Shown here: positions 12,040-23,579 of the stretch, piece by piece
Layout of the letters: the number at the start of each line of letters is the position of its first letter
Position numbering within the stretch: the stretch's first letter is position 1
From: Isoetes taiwanensis
Taxonomy: Eukaryota; Streptophyta; Lycopodiopsida; Isoetales; Isoetaceae
NCBI GenBank assembly: GCA_021234155.1
Contig: JAJEKV010000003.1
Location: forward strand, 29,683,166-29,747,165
Length of the DNA stretch: 64,000 nucleotides
Reading direction: 5' to 3'
Notes under the pieces: generated by a model
The model's database searches: none
Told to the model about the DNA's origin: nothing
What the model saw: only the letters and a program-made list of their open reading frames with translations
Made by a program: the position numbers and the translations under genes

Positions 12040-14050
12040 TATGGTTATAAAGACCTTTCACAGCTTTTCATCGAAGGCAATCTTTATAAACTCAAGATGA
12101 ATGATGGGTTTGCTAATGTTGTGATATCTCATGGTGATGATATCAGTACTTTGTGGCATCGACGTTTTGGTTATGCTAGCTTTCAAGCTCTTTTGCACAT
12201 GAGCTGTGATAACCTTGTGGAGTATTGAATGCTTGTGAGGCATATGTTATTGGTAAGCCACATTGCCACTCATACTCTGGGGAAAGATATCGTGCTACGC
12301 GAGTCTTAGAACTGGTCCGTTCTAAACTTTGTCGGCCATTCTATGATTCTGTGATTCTCTTTGGCTATACATTTATGTACTTTATTACTAGAAAACTTGA
12401 AGTATTATCAGTCTTTTGTACTTTCAAAAAGAATGATAGGAGTTCAAACTAGAACAATGATTCAGAGACACTGAACTGATAATGGTGGCAAGTTTAAGTC
12501 CTTGGTATTTGACAAAGTTTGTGCAAATTCAAGCATTGTTCTTGAATACATTGCGCCTTATTCTCCTCAACAGGATGGTATTGCTGAGAGGAAGAATTGC
12601 ACCATCATGAATGTGGTGCATTGCATGCTTACTCATATTAATTTGGATGTGTTTCTATGCAGAAGTTGTTGGCGCTGCTGTGTACCTGCAAAATTGCTTA
12701 CTTATTTTTTGAAAGGCAAAACTTCATTAGAAGCTTGGTCTGCTATTAAACCCAATGTTGCCAATTTTGTACGATTTTGGTTTGATGTACTGCTTATGTT
12801 CATATTCTCCTGAAGAGAGTAAAAAAATGATGATTTTGCTAAGGAAGCTATTTTATTAGATACGCCTATGATGCCAAAATATATCAATTTGGGGATCAGC
12901 TTTCCATTTACTTATGCTTCATTCTATTGATGAAATCATGCGTCTGTCGCTGCCCCTGCTCCTATTACTGAATCTGCCTTTGTTCTTGATGTCCTTGACT
13001 TTATTCTTAATTTTGCTAATACTGATGAGGAAGATCATTTTGGTCTTAATGAGATTATTCGTGAGGTTGCTCATGATGATGTTATTGCACGTCGAGCATG
13101 AAAGCCGACACAATGGATGTTAGAATATCTGACTGGTGATCCAATTTCTATGGAGGATGCTCTAACATTAGAACACTTGGACAAGAGGACTTGGTTTCTG
13201 GATTCCTTTCTAGTGTGAATGATTTGAATATTTACTTCAAAAGGAGAAGGGTCTTATTATGCTTTCATTGCCTTATATGTTGATGATACATTTTTTGTTT
13301 GCAATGATTTACCCTACTTACATCACATGAAAGTTTTATTATCTGCAGCTTTTGAGATGGTAGACTTGGATGCAATTCACTCATGCACATATATCTCTGT
13401 GCTCATTGAAAAGTTTGGCCTCCTTGAAGCAAAATCAGAAAGTACTCCTCTTGTTGCTAGTTCCAGATATTTCAAACTTTCTAAAAAAAACAAAGTCCTT
13501 GCACTGATGAAGAAAGATTGCAAATGAAAAAATGTCCCTTTGCTAGTTTGGTTGGTCCATTGATGTGTTTGGTTGGACTGCTGCTAAAAGGGTTTGAGAT
13601 ACTTGAAAGGCACTTCTACCTGTGGTTTATTGTTGTACACAAAGCAGAATGATGTTGACTTTGCTAGGCTTTACAGATGCTGATTGGGGTAGTTGTCCTG
13701 ATACGCAACGATGTGTTTCTGTTTCCACCACAGAAACAAGTAAGAATTGGTTTGTTTGCAGCAGTTAATGGATTGTTTGCATTAAACTCAGGTGGAGCCT
13801 ACTCTACTCATGTGTGATAATCAAAGTACAATTGCATTAACAAAAGATGAGGTTTTCCATTCTTAATCTAAACACATTGAGCTACACTATCATTATATCA
13901 AGTTGGAAGTACGAAAGAAGACTATTGTGCTTAAATATTGTCCAACGTCAGCGATGGTTGCTGACATCTTCACCAAAGCATTAGGACTTCAGAAACAAGA
14001 GATGTGCAAAGCAGCTCTTGGAATTGTTGAATCTTTTGTTGTTACTTGAG
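12040..14050 (+). pseudogene. Copia gag-pol polyprotein remnant
   Basis: Recognisable pieces appear in the correct order but in different frames. GAG-pre-integrase: STLWHRRFGYASFQALLHMS near 12150, followed by ACEAYVIGKPHCHS and ERYRATRVLELV. Integrase: TDNGGKFKS near 12477 and APYSPQQDGIAERKN near 12556. Reverse transcriptase: YVDDTFFVCND near 13275 and FGLLEAKSESTPLVA near 13412. RNase H: ADWGSCPDTQR near 13680, LMCDNQSTIALTKD near 13806 and ADIFTKALGLQKQEM near 13969. Stops interrupt every domain, so no functional polyprotein is made. The gag region upstream (10195-12000) is not recognisable. Confidence 0.9.
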
Positions 14051-14193
14051 TTGTTCTGAAAGTGCTTGGGTTTTTTCCTTTTAACCCACAAAAGGTTTTT
14101 TTGATCCAAGCACTAGATTAAAGATGCAGGGAGGGATGGTTGGAGGCATCTTTAAATATGGGATACAATTATTTTGTTCAAAAGGCTAAAGTT

Positions 14194-14203
14194 GCAGGGA
14201 GGA
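14194..14203 (+). other. Polypurine tract of the copia element
   Basis: GCAGGGAGGA sits directly before the right LTR, where plus-strand DNA synthesis is primed. Confidence 0.8.
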
Positions 14204-14401
14204 TGTTTGGAATCTCTTTCTATAGGAGATATTGCACCTTTACCTTTTGCCATATATGGCACATGTTTCACATATAGCACTCTTGCCTATTGTGGCACTA
14301 GCCTAATTGTGGCGCATATTGATGTATAAATATGTATCTCATATGAATGAAACATGATCTTGTCTTGTGGGAAAAGTTTTGTGTGTCTCATATTTCTAAC
14401 A
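14204..14401 (+). repeat. Copia 3' LTR
   Basis: 198 bp. It differs from the left LTR at three positions by eye and is followed by the AAGAA duplication at 14402-14406. Confidence 0.95.
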
Positions 14402-14406
14402 AAGAA

Positions 14407-15668
14407 CAGCTTCCTCAAGTCCGGCCAGATTTTTCTCAAAGCCTCTGCGACCTGCCGCTGCCTCCAGTGCAACAATTGAGTATGATACGCCTCCGACACT
14501 TCAAATTTAAAAATATATTATATGCCTGGAGCCTCGTATTCATATTATGGCTATGGAGCGAAAGAGAAGATTGTGCCTTTAATGCTGCTTTGGTAGATTG
14601 AGGAGCTTGGATACACCGCCATCACTTGCCACTCTTGCCGCCATATCTTGGAGCTCTCAATGCCAGATGTCCACTTAGATATGTCTTAAAAACACGTGTC
14701 ATCAAAACATGAACTTAGATTGCGGCCCAGAAAAATTCCTTAATGACGAACAGAAATAAAAAATTGAACTCTCGATTATATAGGTCTAGATATGTAAACA
14801 AATTATTCAGAATTGTATTAGGAACAAGCAATTTTATGTAATCTAATTGAAAAGCAGCGTCAGAGAAACAACGGGCAGCAGGTGCCAGAGATTTGTCTGC
14901 ATCCCGCAGACCCGAAACATGAAGAACGAAGATTGATACTTGTTGATAGAGATAACCCATAGCCCTGATCCATAGCAAACGGCTCTAGAGGCAATCTAGG
15001 AGTCCCCCAAAAGCTGATTCTAAACTGTTCAAAAACAGAACCAAGACAAGCTGTAAGCTTTAAGAAACAAAAGAACAGGAACAAGCAACTATAGTCTTTG
15101 TAAAGCCTCCATGCCTAGATCTTCATTCAGAAAAAGACCATGATCATAAATTGAGATTTTTGCCTGAATAGTACAGCATGAACCAAATAAAAAGAAATCT
15201 TAAGAGTCTATAATTAACTATGGGTGCTCATCAAAAAACGACTCAAGCGATCTGAAATTTGTTCACTCTTTGATATGTGTCTATTTCAGAGGTTAGAGAA
15301 ACAAGCACCATGATCGAAATATGCGAGAGATCTGTTTGCAATTCGCAGCCCCAGTTGGAAGATTCAGCTAGGTCCTCAAAAAACCTTATCCTTCTTCACT
15401 GCATTGGATAGAACCTGTTTCTCATGACAGCTTCATGGAATGCTGAGCATTCATTAAGGCCTATCCTGGATTCGCTGAGACTAACAATAGACGCTTGAGA
15501 AACTTGTATAATAGGCGCTTAACATATCCTGTAAAGTTTTGTTAATTAATATTAAATACTGTGGGACGCCCAAATCTGCATTCATATGAATCAAGATTTT
15601 TTCTGAAACATACATCACCACCAAATAACATGAATCGAGATATTTGGTGTTCCTCAGAGGATGTCATT
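14407..15668. other. Flank with one possible minus-strand exon
   Basis: Directly after the copia element a minus-strand frame (about 14407-14499) reads QLLHWRQRQVAEALRKIWPD, plausible as coding and perhaps part of the same interrupted gene as 8960-9850. Joining it across the empty site meets a stop within a few codons, so it would need an intron. The rest shows no gene. Confidence 0.3.
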
Positions 15669-15670
15669 TA

Positions 15671-15975
15671 AGGGAGGGTGCCCCACTTTGGCCCACTTAT
15701 GCTATGATCTTTAATAAATCTCAAATTCTTTCACCAAATCAGCCAATTTTTGCACTGATGGATGCTTCAAATCCTGCTGCATCTGAATCTGTTTTGAATT
15801 TCAGAAAAAAAAAAGTTAAGATTGACAGAAATTTCATTGAATAAAGGGGGGTTGATGTACCTTAATGGCTCAGGGGTGCCCCTGATGGCTTAGTGTTTGA
15901 TGGCACAACAAGTGCCTAATGTAGCTCTGAAGATGCCCACATTGGCCCAGCTATTGATCCTGTAATGACTATTTA
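15671..15975 (-). mobile_element. E2, detached terminal segment
   Basis: 305 bp that begins with the 25-bp inverted repeat and ends ...ATGACTATTTA where E1 interrupts it. The same segment, in opposite orientation, forms the intact right end of E1 (50428-50733), where it joins directly to the sequence that here resumes at 50736. That comparison proves the split. Confidence 0.85.
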
Positions 15976-16014
15976 TAAGGGAGGGTGCCCCACTTTGGCC
16001 CAGGTTCCCTATCT

Positions 16015-17011
16015 CGTAAATGCAACTTATGTTGCATTCAGCCCCCTAGACCTATCCTTGTTGCCACGTGTCTTAGATTCTTTTCCAGGAAAGTTAATCT
16101 ACATTACATTCTGAATATTTACTTCACATTCTGAATGACATTCCGATATTTCATTCTGCTTTTGCATTCTATATAGCATTCTAGTTTTCATTCTGCAGAA
16201 GCAAGAAAGAATGCTCCATTGGTCGATATACCAGTTTTCATTCAGCAAAACCAAGAAAGAATGGTCGCAAATTAATAAACTTTGGCATTTGTTAGCATTT
16301 TTACAATGGATTTCAAGATAGTGCTCCTAAATCAGGACACTCGTAACTCAAATCCGAAACCTATTTACTGTTCCTGCCTGCTCAACTTCTGGTAGCAACA
16401 AAATGCACATATATTTTCATTCTTGTTCCATGCGCTTTCATGGAAGAACAAAACATGCACTTGGAATGCGGTTCGTTCTCGAAAAAGGCAGAAGCTAACA
16501 TGTAGATCTGCACAAACAAACAAGAAAGCGGGCGAACATTAGAGAAAGACGGCAAATACAAAGTCTTAAAGAAAGAAACAGAAAACTTGGAGCTCCAAAG
16601 GAGCAAAACCTAGCAGACAAATTTTAGGAGCAAAATCTTCCTGAAGTCACAAATGCAAGTCGATAATAGGCATCAGATCGAACAAAATATGCAAGAAACA
16701 TTAAGCTCTGCAAAAAAGAACATCGGAGGATCTACTGCCTTTGCCGAGCTCACAAGATCACTGCAAGAAACATTAAGCTCTGCAAAAAAGAACATCGGAG
16801 GATCTACCGCCTTTGCCGAGCTCACAAGATCACTGGCGCCTGCACATAGACGGTACCAAGAAAAAAATCAAGCAAGAACCAAGATCAACGGCCTGGCGCC
16901 ATAGCGGCATGGCTCCGCCATGGCCAGGGAAAGAGAGTAGAAGAAATGGTCGATACTGGTGGACACGTGGCACAAACTGATTCGCTGAATGCAACATAAG
17001 TTGCATCCACG
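16015..17011. mobile_element. Non-autonomous element with 28-bp inverted repeats, inside E1
   Basis: The left end CGTAAATGCAACTTATGTTG (16015-) and the right end (complement of CGTGGATGCAACTTATGTTG, ending 17011) form a 28-bp inverted repeat with two mismatches. Subterminal GCCACGTGT/ACACGTGGC words are also inverted. The segment is absent from the corresponding place in E2 (near 54932), so it is an insertion. No transposase is visible. Target duplication was not resolved because the hairpin at 17012 lies next to it. Confidence 0.65.
16689..16832. repeat. 72-bp perfect-length tandem duplication
   Basis: Two adjacent 72-bp copies (period from 16691 to 16763) with a single visible difference. 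The length is a multiple of three, so the plus frame repeats a 24-residue unit containing LSSAKKNIGGSTAFAELTRS. No match to a known protein is recognised. Confidence 0.85.
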
Positions 17012-17103
17012 TTAAGAGAATTGCACTTTAGTGCAAATTCCCGGGGAGTCGCGCGGAGGCGGGGATGACTCCCCGGGAATTTGCACAAGTGCAATTCTCT
17101 TAT
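17012..17103. repeat. Hairpin MITE
   Basis: About 36-bp arms (AAGAGAATTGCACTT... and its complement) with GTGCAAATTCCCGGGGAGTC as the inner arm and a GC-rich loop of about 15 bp (GCGCGGAGGCGGGG). It is missing from the matching place in E2. Confidence 0.75.
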
Positions 17104-17106
17104 ACG

Positions 17107-17517
17107 GAATGTTACGACAACTTTATTAATGGATATTTTGATTGACCCATATTGGCACATTTAGGATACCTAACATTTAGGGTATGACCCTTTTGGTTCG
17201 GTTTTCCTTCAAGGCATGGCGCACGGCTTCACGTCTATGCTCCAGCATAGCTTTTACAATGGGCATGGACATGCATGCAATGGTGATTCTTTGACCATGT
17301 TTAGTGCATGGGAGGACCCGGGTTGCACTTGCATGCACCAAGAACTTTTGCAGGTATGCATGCTGCATGTGCTCCAGCAACTATTGTACCTACTTTTTCA
17401 GCATCTAACATGTTCGCATGTGCCATAGCAACCATTAGAGGTACTTTTTCAGCAATAGGATATTTTTTTGGGGTGTTTGCAATGGTTTTATGCAAAATTG
17501 AGTCCCCTAAGAGCCTC
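17107..17517 (+). mobile_element. E1, left subterminal sequence
   Basis: Matches the right subterminal part of E2 (about 54520-54930) in inverted orientation with scattered differences. It ends in GCCTC (17513-17517), the target site of gypsy-1, and continues at 47156. Short open frames here are antisense or intronic shadows of the transposon leader. Confidence 0.8.
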
Positions 17518-18912
17518 TATTGCACTAAGAAGTGTGGACCTCAGTGCAACACCCAAACTAGCAAATGGCCTTTTGATTGAATTCTTCTCTTTTCAAGTAT
17601 TAAGCTGAGGTGTATGCAGTCTGGAACTCCAACACAAACAAGCTAGCTCAAATTCGTCTCTTTTCAAGTATCAAACTGAGGTGTATGCAGTAGTTAGCTC
17701 TCGCTAATATTTTAAGCCAACAACAAGCTCACAGGATACGTTCTCTCTAGCAAAATCAATTTGCATTCACATTCAATTTTCCAAACAAACTTATTGCATA
17801 ACTATGAAGTTCACTTCGTTTCTCAAAAATCTAAGCATTCATATCACCACAACTCTCTATTTGCTCAAGAAAGCATTGCCCAAACAAAATTGTCGATTAG
17901 TTTTCAAAAATGTCAAATATTCTCAATCTCTTAATGTTTAAACATTCCAAATCTTCACGAATTTCTAATAACTGTTCTTCTTCATATTTCTTATCAAATC
18001 GAGTTCAAACTCGCCTCAAGCTGCCGGGAACCACCATTTTTCTGCCGCCTCTGCTTCAAATATCCTTCCCCTCCGTTTCCAATCGGTCCGGCACTTCTTC
18101 AGCATTCGGTTAATGTGAAATATAAAGTTTCTACTTCGAATTCCTGATGCGCGCGAGATCCAGAACAAGACATTTACTGTAGCAATGAGACATTCGTTTA
18201 GCTAGATATCCTTAATTTTATTTTCTATTTCAATGGTCGTTTTACCATAGTAACCATAAGACCATAAGACCATTGAAAATGATAACTTCCTTCTCAACTT
18301 CGAGTCTTCTCCAACTACAGACCTTGCAGGTTCAAACTGTAAATAACTCAGATATATCTGTAGGGCAATAATAAGGCTGGCATCATGAATGCATGAATAT
18401 CACAACTGCATTTTCTTCACTGTAGATGTAACGAACTTGATGTGTCATGATATCAACTTGATGAATGAAATTTGCTCACTTTAACCAACTGACCATGCAA
18501 TCATCTTCTTTCATTTATTTTAACCTGATAACGCAGATCCTGTTAAAGGGATGATGTAAACATTGTCCCTCCTGATGTAAGCAAGTTACATATTTTCTCA
18601 AGTCCAAAACCTGTTTTCTCAAATCCAAATAATTAAACCACGCACCTAGCTACAGTAACTCTGTCACCTGCCTGCACCTTGCTATGTGAACCTTCTCATT
18701 TTCTTGACTGCTATTAAGATTCTGCACCATGATAACTCCTTCATGGCCAAGGTGTGTTCATAAATACACCAAGAGGTGTTCCAACACACCAGGCCCTCTT
18801 GCAAACTCATGGCTCTGCTCCCAATTAACCCTAGAAAATGACTTACCTGCAAAAACACACAACATATTAGATTAAAAAGGACTTCTGCTCAAATGTTGCA
18901 CAGAGTGCAACA
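17518..18912 (-). repeat. Gypsy-1 3' LTR
   Basis: 1395 bp; the outer end has mutated to TATTGCAC (TGTTGCAC in the other copy). The inner end is TGTTGCACAGAGTGCAACA, itself a small palindrome. It lacks the 92-bp duplication of the other LTR and has about 20 extra bases near 18770. Confidence 0.93.
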
Positions 18913-18946
18913 TTTCTTGCCCAAACAAAGGATTGGGCTGGTCCCT
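18913..18946 (-). other. Gypsy-1 internal end before the 3' LTR
   Basis: 34 bp of gypsy-1 left between its 3' LTR and the inserted 15-kb element. It contains the likely purine-rich tract (minus strand TTTGGGCAAGAAA) and the TCCCT target (18942-18946). Confidence 0.75.
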
Positions 18947-20586
18947 TGTGACGTTCCAGGGGAATATACGCTATAAATACGTATATTCCTGGACCCATCA
19001 CCATACAAGTCTACCTATATAGCCTTGTATACCATAGATTGTGGCATTAGGGGGCATGACTAAGTTATTCATATAACTTAGCCAACCTTAGGTTAAGACC
19101 ATCTTCCATGTGGCCTTAACCTATTGGGCACCCGCCACACGGACTTACCCTATTGGAGCCATGTGGCATAACATGTGAACCCTAACCTATAAAGGCCTAA
19201 ACCCTAACCCTAGGCCTCTTTTCTCGCTCCAACAATGCAACTCCTTCTTGGCCGAAACTCCGTTTCGAGAACCGTCTATTTGTGGGTACAAAGATAGCAT
19301 GGTAGCCCCCAGAGCGTGAGCGCATCAGCAGGAGTGGGAGCTACCTCGAACACCTTGAAGATCATGGAGACGCCAGGATGGGGAGGGAGTGCTTCTGGAG
19401 CAGGTATGTGGAGTAGTGCTCTTAGTAGTCCATCTGGAAGTTAGCACTCCAGATGGGATAGCATGTCGTATCTAGAGTAGAGCCATCCTAGAACCCCTAT
19501 TCAACATCTTGAACCCTAATCAAGGAACCCTAACTGTAAGTTAGATATGTATGATTAGGTTAAGATGTTCTTATGATTATTCTCATGATGTGATGATTAT
19601 ATGATGATGGTTGATCATGTTTGCTCCTCTTGTGTTGGGAAGGGGGGTAGAGACCTAGAGCCATATGTAGTATGCTCCTAGATTAGATCCCTTAGTTCCT
19701 ATTAGTTGCGGCCTGTGCATAGGAACCCACCGGACTATGGAGGCTATGACGTGACTCAGCACTACACAACGGGGCTAGAGGCAAGATGGAGGGAGGATCC
19801 CCGCCCGGCTCTACGGGGGATCCCATAGTGGGCTAGGCTTATGGTCTGGCCACTTAGGTGGGCGGGCATGGGTCCGACACCTCCTGGGGCGAAGGTGTTG
19901 CCCTGCCTCTCAAGAGCTGCAAGTGTCAGCTTGGCTCTTGTTTTGGGGGGTTCAGTCGGTTACGAATCGTGTGTCGCCACGATTCTCTAGCCGCCCATGG
20001 AGCCTCTAGACCCCGGGAAGGGGAGATGCAACCCTTCCTACCTCGACGGACCAGGGAGATGCAACCTGGAGTAGTCCCGATGGGTGATACCATGGGATTA
20101 CGTATCCGAAAGGTTAGAGTCATGCCAGAGCCGGATCTAGCCCATCTGCAAAGTATGCACAGGAGGGGCGGATGGAGTGGTCAACCCTAGCCATTGTCTT
20201 ATGCCAGCCCCGCCATTGTTATGACTCGGTCTGCTCTATCTTGAGACCTATCCAGTCAGTCTACCTCCTTATGAGTCAGAGCCATGGGTAGGAGCTCTCA
20301 TGTTTTATGGTTTATGATTATCTTCTTTGCTCATATGGATATGTGATGGACTACCCTTCGAGGTAGTATGTTGTATTGTTATTGCTAGTTCTGACGTTGT
20401 TTATGCTTCCGCTGTGATAGGAGCCCATAGGGGAAGGGCGCGCAAGACACCTTCGTGTCCTCTTTCCGCACTACGGGAGTTCCATAGTGCGGGATAGACG
20501 GAGGGCCTGTGCGGTTGTTGAGCCGGACGGGGGATTTCCTGCCGAGTGTACGACCGGGCGTCTTATGTTTAGTAGGGAGCGTCACA
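18947..20586 (+). repeat. 5' LTR of the 15-kb element
   Basis: 1640 bp, TGTGACGTTCC...GAGCGTCACA. The outer end forms an inverted repeat (GGGGAATATACG/CGTATATTCC) around CTATAAATA. A second TATA-like CTATAAAGG near 19188 is followed by the telomere-like AAACCCTAACCCTA. Open frames inside (19858-20190) are shared by both LTRs and match nothing known. Confidence 0.94.
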
Positions 20587-20587
20587 A

Positions 20588-20600
20588 TGGTATCAGAGCA
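20588..20600 (+). other. Primer-binding site, tRNA-iMet (15-kb element)
   Basis: TGGTATCAGAGCA starts one base after the LTR and sets the element's orientation as plus. Confidence 0.92.
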
Positions 20601-21179
20601 ATGTTCTTGGTTGACCAAGAGCTAGCACTGACCATATCCCTGAATAGGTAGACTAACTGGCCTAGCTAATGAATGGAATGAGAATTCCAGTCTTGAACTG
20701 CGAAATGTGGGAGAATTTTTTTTCCCATTAGTAGGGTCGTAATTAGATTAAGTATAGTCTAAGTGGTAGAATTAAGATAGTCAAAGGAACCCTCTAGTAA
20801 ATTTGAGCTCAAGTTGTTCATGAACTGCACCTTTCAAGCGAAAAATTGAGCGAGAAATCGCTCAAAAGAAAGCTTGAAAGAAAATGGCGTGAAATGACCA
20901 CCACTTGGCCCAAAAAGGAATTAGGAAATTTTGAGAAATAGTTAATTAGGGAAAGTACCTTAATTATTAACCCATAGTTATAATAAAATTTACTCTTAAG
21001 AAAAAGTAGCTATTAAACCTATAAAAGCGCCTCTACTCCCTAGAAGTTTCCAAATGGTAGCTTGAACCTCTCCCTTAACCTTGTAAAGCGAATTATAAGC
21101 TAATCCCCGAAGCTGCCATAAGAGTGTCCACCGAACGAACAGCCGACGAGATCGACCCAAAGGAGCCGCGAAGATAGAG

Positions 21180-22230
21180 GCAAGATCGCTCGAAGAGGCC
21201 ACCATCAGGGAAGCTAAGTTGTTAGGAGGACCAAACAAGTAGCTAGGAAGGTTGGAGGCTCCAGCTTGCACCGGAACGTTGAAGCACTCACGGTGGGCGG
21301 CGACAAGCAAATTCGTGAGGCCCTGCGACCTAGGCCAGACGACGAACTTGGCCACTCAAGCTCTTCAGACGAATCGTTCCACTCCAGGAGAGAGCAACCT
21401 CGGCAACAGGAAGAGCAGGTAAGCAACAAGTAGCAAGAGCAATCTCGATAGCAGGAGAAACCCCAACACCAAGAAGAGTACCTGAGCAATAAGCAGTAGG
21501 AGCAACCCCAGCCACAGGAACAGTAGCAAGGGGAGCGAGCAACCAATGCGGAAGAAAAGCGAGCAAAGAGGCGTATGCAAGGGAGAAGCAAACAAAGAGG
21601 CGTGAAGCTAGGCGTAGGGAGAGCATGGTTATCAGAGAACCACAGTCGGACGAACTGCAGGAGGATGAGCACGAGGAGGAAGGACCACACCAACAAGAGG
21701 AGGGCGCAAGGGGCTAAAGAAGAAGAGGAGGAGGAGGCCGAAGAACAGACGCAGCCTACGCTCGACAACCATATCCAATGCAGTCCAAGGAGGGCAACAT
21801 CAGCGAGAAGCTACTTAAAGCTCAAGCAAGATATGGAGTACGAGAAGAAGAAGGCAGCATGCAAGAATTATCTCCGCCAATGGATCTAACAAAGTAGCCG
21901 ACCAGGGTCGAAAAGCTAGCCTCCACCTCGACTCGATTCCCCGAAGAAGGTCCGCCATGGGCCAAATCCCCAGCACAGTAGAGCTGCTCAGAATATTCGA
22001 CATTGCCAACAGCGTACCAGTCTGATGATCCAGAAACTCTCTTTCGAGTGCCGACATCAAGGGTCTATTGAGGAGTTCAAGATGGGCCACGACTACTGAA
22101 CCACATCAACGATAGCGGGATCTCGCCAGGAAGCGGCCAAAGCCGAGGAGGCCAAGATCTGCACCATTCATGCCAAGAGGATGACCATTATGCTCAAGAG
22201 CATGAACCTAGCGCGGAGGATTAGAAAAGA
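21180..22230 (+). pseudogene. Probable gag remnant of the 15-kb element
   Basis: The plus-strand reading is rich in Arg, Glu, Gln and Lys and free of stops for about 100 codons at 21575-21889 (EEEEEEAEEQTQ, then YLKLKQDMEYEKKKAACKNY). Before and after it similar composition continues across stops. Position after the primer site and before pol, plus the charged coiled-coil character, suggest a decayed gag. No zinc knuckle is visible. The Leu/Ser/Cys-rich minus-strand open frames here are shadows of this composition. Confidence 0.35.
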
Positions 22231-22329
22231 TGAAATTTAGGAATCTTTGAATAAGATTTTGAACTTGTATATATATAAATGTTCCTAGAAGTAATGGTTG
22301 TATGTATATATATGGAGTCAAAGTCAACT

Positions 22330-22703
22330 CGGGTTGCATCGCGCGAAAGGACTTTGCGCCGCGAACGCATGCCTCATTTGCGCGACGCAACCCGGTTTGG
22401 GAGAAAAAAAAGTCAAAGTGAAAGTCAAAGTCAACTCGGGTCGCATCGCGAAAAACCCCTCTGCGCCCCCGACGCAGAGCCATTTTTCGCGACGCCACCC
22501 GATTTCGGCATTCTGACATTAATAGGTGTCCAATTTGAGTAACAAAAATTGCTAGTTAGGTTAGAATCATGCTGGAAAGTCATGTTAGGATCCTTAAATT
22601 CCCAAAAACCCTTCATAGAAATAGAAATGACCCGAAACCGGGTCGCATCGCGCAAAACCCCTCTGCGCCCCCGACGCAGAGCCATTCTGCGCGATGCCAC
22701 CCG
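22330..22703. repeat. Three GC-rich hairpin units
   Basis: Units at 22330-22395, 22437-22501 and 22639-22703. Each starts CGGGT(C/T)GCATCGCG and ends with the complement, CGCGA(C/T)GC(A/C)ACCCG. In the last two the inner arms CTCTGCG and CGCAGAG close a short CCCCCGA loop, giving arms of about 28 bases. They stand out in an AT-rich surrounding and are spaced 107 and 202 bp apart. Confidence 0.85.
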
Positions 22704-23579
22704 ATTTCGCCCAATTTTGCCCAAATTGACCAATTTTGACCCAACAAACTGTCATGTAGTGTTTCTTGCTTTGCTTTGTTTAGAATTGCACTTCATGGTA
22801 GCTCATTTGGACAACCATGGCCATAGATTCGAAGTCTGCCCCATCAAGAACCTTTGTGAATGGAACCCGAGGTACCCCTAGTCTATAAAAAGGGCCCTCA
22901 TTTGTCATTTTCTCCCCATCAGAATTGCTCTCAGCTCCTTTGGCGATTTTCTAGCCCTTTGCTTAATCCCAGCAGCCATTTTTCATAGCTATCTCTGCTC
23001 AATGGCACCATCAAGCTTTGTTAGATGGTACAGTGAGGCCAATCACATCCGTGATTTCCCTGCCGAGCAAGACTTCCATGTCTTTGATCATCTCTTTGAT
23101 CTCCATGCCATTTTGACTAGAACTCCCTATTACACCGACATCATTTGCCAATATGACCAAGAGTTAGAATCAAGATCCTTAAGCTAGATAGAGGCGACAT
23201 CTGCAATCATCACAGCTTAGTTGTCGCTCTTGCCTTGCTAAGTGTCTTCTTGTCTACATATAGGTAGTATAATTAAACCTTTTCTTAGAAACCCAGCTAG
23301 TTGCCAAGGCCTTAGAAATTGTTGTCACACGTTGGTATGATACACCAACACACGTCATAGGTGCACTATCATCAAGTGTTTTCAGCCATGCCCTTGTATC
23401 ATAGATAATTGTCTAGGAATTAATTCTATTTAAGTAATTCAATCTAGCACACCAAGTACACCCAGTGAATGAGTCTCCTTCTACCACCCCATAACAGTAT
23501 ATAAGTACCTTTCTCAGTGCCTAGTAAAGTGCCAAGTGGATCAATTGAGGTAGAGTGGATAAAGGTATAAAATTAGGGT

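Larger units (their letters stand above)
9985..14401 (+). mobile_element. Ty1/copia LTR retrotransposon, decayed
   Basis: A complete insertion: 198-bp LTRs (TGTTTGGAATC...TTTCTAACA) at both ends, a tRNA-iMet primer site directly after the left LTR, a purine tract (GCAGGGAGGA) directly before the right LTR, and a perfect 5-bp target duplication. The internal 4.0 kb is plus-strand copia gag-pol in the order GAG-pre-integrase, integrase, reverse transcriptase, RNase H, full of stops and frameshifts. By eye the two LTRs differ at three positions, so insertion was fairly recent although the coding region is wrecked. The element was therefore probably already defective, or was mobilised in trans. 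Confidence 0.93.

Noticed and set aside
12914-13123. Leu/Met-rich open frame resembling a membrane protein
   Set aside because: Out-of-frame reading of the copia pol spacer with many GAT/CTT codons.
19191-19220. Interstitial telomere
   Set aside because: Only two CCCTAA-like units, and they lie at the same place in both LTRs, so they belong to the retroelement.
20996-21768. Minus-strand open frames of up to 184 codons rich in Leu, Ser and Cys
   Set aside because: Shadows of an Arg/Glu/Gln-rich plus-strand gag-like stretch inside an LTR element; they look membrane-like only because of base composition.
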